Part shown: in pieces, positions 61,629-64,000 of the stretch
How the letters are laid out: the number at the start of each line of letters is the position of its first letter
Position numbering within the stretch: position 1 is the first letter of the stretch
Source of the DNA: Dyadobacter soli
GTDB taxonomy: Bacteria > Bacteroidota > Bacteroidia > Cytophagales > Spirosomataceae
Assembly (NCBI RefSeq): GCF_900101885.1
Contig: NZ_FNAN01000026.1
Location: 1 to 64,000, forward strand
Direction of reading: 5' to 3'
Length of the DNA stretch: 64,000 nt
Notes under the pieces: model-generated
Told to the model about the DNA's origin: nothing
What the model saw: the letters and a program-made list of their open reading frames with translations, nothing else
Database searches by the model: none
Made by a program: the position numbers and the translations under genes

Positions 61629-61636
61629 CAAAATTA
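61629..61636 (-). promoter_or_regulatory. Candidate -7 box (TAATTTTG) for the cupin gene
   Basis: On the minus strand TAATTTTG fits TAnnTTTG, 32 bp before the ATG at 61596. No good -33 element: the expected place overlaps the SusD terminator hairpin. Confidence 0.35.
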
Positions 61637-61647
61637 GGATAAAAAAC

Positions 61648-61681
61648 AAAAAGATGCCCCAAAATATTCAGGGCACCTTTT
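61648..61681 (-). terminator. Terminator after the SusD gene
   Basis: On the minus strand AAAAGGTGCCC...GGGCATCTTTTT followed by a T-rich tract; one G-T type mismatch in the stem. It lies just after the stop of the SusD gene at 61704. Confidence 0.65.
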
Positions 61682-61703
61682 GAATTAAATCTACTAATTT
61701 ATC

Positions 61704-63302
61704 CTATTTGTCCCACCATACTTTGGTGGTGAGTTCGTCGGGCATCGTGGCGCCACTCTGGTAGTTCGGGTTGCCCGCCACTTCGTTGGTCGGATAGCGG
61801 AGTCTCACGGGAATGGTTCCATTGGTTACGTTGCCGGGGTAATTGATGGCGGTGAGTTTGGGGAAGCCGGTCCTGCGCCAGTCGTTCCACGCTTCCCACC
61901 AGTTGAAGAACTTGTTCACCCACATTTGCTCGCCGATCATTTCGAGCGCTGGTCTGGTGGTGCCGTAAGGATAGGTTTTCAGGTAGGCGGTTACCGCAGC
62001 GTCCGAAACCGTCAGCGATGCATCGTATGGCGTGTACATTTGCATGGACGCCTTCACGCCGGCCTCGTAATGCGACTGCGCCGTGCCGGAAATCCCCGTT
62101 CCGATTTTTCGCTCGATAGCTTCCGCCAGCAGAAACTCCACTTCGCCATAGTTCATGATCATGTATGGATCGGAATCCTGCAACATTTTGACGTTGATGC
62201 GGGAGTAGGTTTTGGGCAGTATTACGGCCTGGCCTTCGAGCTTATCGAGCATTGGCTGGTCGTAACCGTTGGGCATGCCTTTCTGTTTCAATGGGTCAAC
62301 GGTAATAGGTGTATACCCGGCAGCGGTCCAGTCTCCGATGCCTCCGCTGATGATCATCAGTCGCGGATCGTCGTCGGCGGCGCTGTTGGCATTGGTGCCT
62401 TTCAGGAAGTTTACCAGCGTAGCGCTCAGGTAAGCAGGCTGCCCTCCGTCGCCCGGATCGAATGCACGGGAAATACCATTCTGGTTGGTCCATTCACCGG
62501 GGCCGTCGGCCATCGCTACCCAAACATTTTCGGCGTTGCTTGCAAACACACCTCCGGCGGCAGCTTTGGTTACATAAGTAGCGGCTTTGGCAGCATCCAC
62601 GTTGGAAATACGCATTGCAAGGCGCAGCATGAGCGAATAACCAAACTTCTTCCATTTCGCAATGTCGCCTTTGTAAATGAAATCGGCGGCGGCAAAACCT
62701 TCATCCGGATTGGACGTGCTCAATGCGGAGGAAGCCTCATCCAGCTCTTTCAGCAAATCGGCATACACCGCATCCTGGGTGTCATATTTGGGAAAGAAAA
62801 TACCTTCCGTGCCTTTGTTTGCCTCAGAATAGGGAATGTTACCGTAAAAATCTGTGAGGCGGGCGAAGCTGAATGCCCGAAGAATGCGGGCAGCCTGGCG
62901 CATATTTAGGTATTTACCCTCTCCAAAACCTCCCGGTCCCGATTGTTTCAGGATTTCGGCGAGGTTTTTCAGCTGGTCGTTGTAGGTGAAGTCGAACGGT
63001 GCTGCATTGGTTTCGGCATTCACCGTATACTTGTCGCCGGGAGCGATACCGCCACCCGCATTGGCCAACTGCTGAATCGCATAGGCGCACATTCCGATAT
63101 TGGTACGCCAGTCGATATACCGGTTGTCGCCCGAGGTACCGTTAGAAGCTATACCCAGCTCGGCAGAAGTGAAAATCAGGTTGAGGTTCACCTGGTTCAA
63201 TGCCTGCGGATTGATATTCAGGTCATGAAGCTCCTTCGTGTCGCAACCTGTTGCCAGCACCACGGCCAAACTGTATTTTAAGTATGTAGTCAAATTTTTC
63301 AT
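61704..63302 (-). CDS. SusD/RagB-family nutrient-binding lipoprotein
   Basis: A 532-residue outer-membrane lipoprotein (leader MKNLTTYLKYSLAVVLATGC, Cys20) of the SusD-like_2 group. Typical features: TKELHDLNINPQALNQVNLN, LNMRQAARILRAFSFARLTD, FYGNIPYSEA, AADFIYKGDIAKWKKFGYSL, MLRLAMRISN, MIMNYGEVEFLLAEAIERKI and WEAWNDWRRTGFP. It forms the lid of a SusCD transporter with the gene directly upstream (10-bp gap). The substrate, a glycan or peptide, cannot be named because the rest of the locus is outside the window. Confidence 0.95.
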   Translation of the reverse strand: MKNLTTYLKYSLAVVLATGCDTKELHDLNINPQALNQVNLNLIFTSAELGIASNGTSGDNRYIDWRTNIGMCAYAIQQLANAGGGIAPGDKYTVNAETNAAPFDFTYNDQLKNLAEILKQSGPGGFGEGKYLNMRQAARILRAFSFARLTDFYGNIPYSEANKGTEGIFFPKYDTQDAVYADLLKELDEASSALSTSNPDEGFAAADFIYKGDIAKWKKFGYSLMLRLAMRISNVDAAKAATYVTKAAAGGVFASNAENVWVAMADGPGEWTNQNGISRAFDPGDGGQPAYLSATLVNFLKGTNANSAADDDPRLMIISGGIGDWTAAGYTPITVDPLKQKGMPNGYDQPMLDKLEGQAVILPKTYSRINVKMLQDSDPYMIMNYGEVEFLLAEAIERKIGTGISGTAQSHYEAGVKASMQMYTPYDASLTVSDAAVTAYLKTYPYGTTRPALEMIGEQMWVNKFFNWWEAWNDWRRTGFPKLTAINYPGNVTNGTIPVRLRYPTNEVAGNPNYQSGATMPDELTTKVWWDK

Positions 63303-63312
63303 GTCAGGAAAA

Positions 63313-64000
63313 TTAGAATGTTGCTCTCAGGTTGAAACCGTAACTACGTGTTGATGGGAAACCGAAATAGTCGAAGCCTTGTGAGTTTCCGTTCGAATAG
63401 GTGGATTCCGGATCGACGTTATCGATGTTCTTGAACAGGATCGCGAGATTGCGGCCAACGAATGAGATGCTCAGGTTTTGCAGCGGGGTTTTTTCCAGCA
63501 GTCTTTTCGGGAAAGTATAACCCAATGTTAATTGTCTCAATTTGATGAAAGAGGCATCGTAAAGGTACATCGGCGTTACCGCATCAGCTTCGCCGCCGAC
63601 AGACTGCCAGTAGTCAAATGCTTCGCGTGGGGAAAGGGTTTTGGTGAATGGTTTGTATTCGGTTCCTTCCTGTGTTACCCCTGTAACGGTCAACGGAGCT
63701 TCACCCTCTCTTCCTTGCAGCGACTGTTTGCTCACGCCCCATTGCGTCAGACGCATATTGGTACCCGACAGGATATCGCCTCCCCATTTGAAGTCTACCA
63801 GGAAAGAAAGGTCGATGCCTTTGTAATTGAATGCATTGGTTAAGCCTCCGGTGAGTTTGGCAATACCATTCCCGATAACTTCGTAACCGGCTGATCCGAC
63901 GGGGCGGCCATCGTTGTAAAACACGGGCTGGCCATCCGGCGACATTTTCTGTACCCGGCCGGTGATCATACCGAAGGGCTGGCCTACAATGTTCTTGATG
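63313..64000 (-). CDS. SusC/RagA-family TonB-linked outer-membrane protein (C-terminal part)
   Basis: The last ~228 residues of a SusC-type receptor, open to the right edge of the window. The barrel end shows GMITGRVQKMSPDGQPVFYN, IGNGIAKLTGGLTNAFNYKG, IDLSFLVDFKWGGDILSGTN, SFIKLRQLTLGYTFPKRLLE, LSISFVGRNLAILFKNIDNV and the closing strand RSYGFNLRATF. The pair with SusD imports nutrients across the outer membrane with TonB energy. Everything upstream (plug, carboxypeptidase-like domain) is outside the window. Confidence 0.95.
   Translation of the reverse strand, partial: IKNIVGQPFGMITGRVQKMSPDGQPVFYNDGRPVGSAGYEVIGNGIAKLTGGLTNAFNYKGIDLSFLVDFKWGGDILSGTNMRLTQWGVSKQSLQGREGEAPLTVTGVTQEGTEYKPFTKTLSPREAFDYWQSVGGEADAVTPMYLYDASFIKLRQLTLGYTFPKRLLEKTPLQNLSISFVGRNLAILFKNIDNVDPESTYSNGNSQGFDYFGFPSTRSYGFNLRATF

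Noticed and set aside
1..64000. tRNA, rRNA or CRISPR arrays
   Set aside because: Reading both strands showed no cloverleaf with a CCA-type end, no rRNA-like sequence and no regularly spaced direct repeats; tRNAscan and a CRISPR finder would confirm.

Overview
The window looks like a chromosomal segment of a Bacteroidota bacterium, most likely of the order Cytophagales and close to Dyadobacter. That placement rests on the SusC/SusD pair at the right edge, a type IX secretion sorting domain, many lipoproteins with short leaders, TonB-dependent uptake, the lack of clear Shine-Dalgarno sites, and several TAnnTTTG promoter boxes typical of the phylum. The genus is inferred from protein style and was not tested. 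No rRNA, tRNA or CRISPR array was seen.

Layout. 1-4.1 kb: the tail of a transposase, a lipoprotein with seven YWKNG repeats, a small membrane protein and three tandem paralogous lipoproteins. 4.3-9.6 kb: a ZU5-like lipoprotein, a dienelactone hydrolase, a YjbH-like outer-membrane protein and a coiled-coil lipoprotein. 10.4-14.8 kb: an operon of two paralogous amidohydrolases and a PQQ-type sugar dehydrogenase fused to cytochrome c. 14.9-19.1 kb: a T9SS cargo protein, then an NTF2-like / GNAT / nitrilase-family operon. 19.1-22.8 kb: a FecBCD-type metal-chelate ABC importer with a DUF5618 gene at its head.

22.9-30.7 kb holds the ligase-associated DNA damage response island (MBL exonuclease, ATP-dependent ligase, Lhr-like helicase, PdeM phosphoesterase). 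It is split between ligase and helicase by about 1.9 kb of toxin-antitoxin genes and an ATPase remnant. 30.8-33.8 kb is an accessory patch: a DUF4143 ATPase, a palindromic intergenic element, small orphan genes, and a Panacea-domain antitoxin followed by a frame-disrupted gene that may be its toxin. 33.8-36.6 kb encodes a two-subunit molybdenum hydroxylase. 36.6-41.6 kb is a FIST sensor / histidine kinase / response regulator / hybrid kinase operon.

41.7-55.8 kb is mostly housekeeping and metabolism: a dNTPase, DUF3500, a DUF559 nuclease, a pseudouridine synthase, YccF, a quinone oxidoreductase, an alpha/beta hydrolase, a TonB receptor facing a MocR regulator, an FAD sugar-alcohol or lactone oxidase, a TetR/ABC1-kinase pair and an AI-2E family permease. 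55.9-57.2 kb is a mosaic of two damaged higBA modules with duplicated pieces of both flanking genes. 57.2-64 kb has a GNAT enzyme, a photolyase-family protein without the cysteines for the usual iron-sulfur cluster, a class II cyclic-nucleotide phosphodiesterase, a DUF72 protein, a cupin, and the SusD and partial SusC genes.

The most noteworthy points are the HigBA mosaic, the Panacea antitoxin with its broken partner, the interrupted repair island, the lipoprotein tether shared by four neighbouring genes, the 21-bp phased operator-like repeats between the TonB receptor and the MocR gene, and the cluster-less photolyase.
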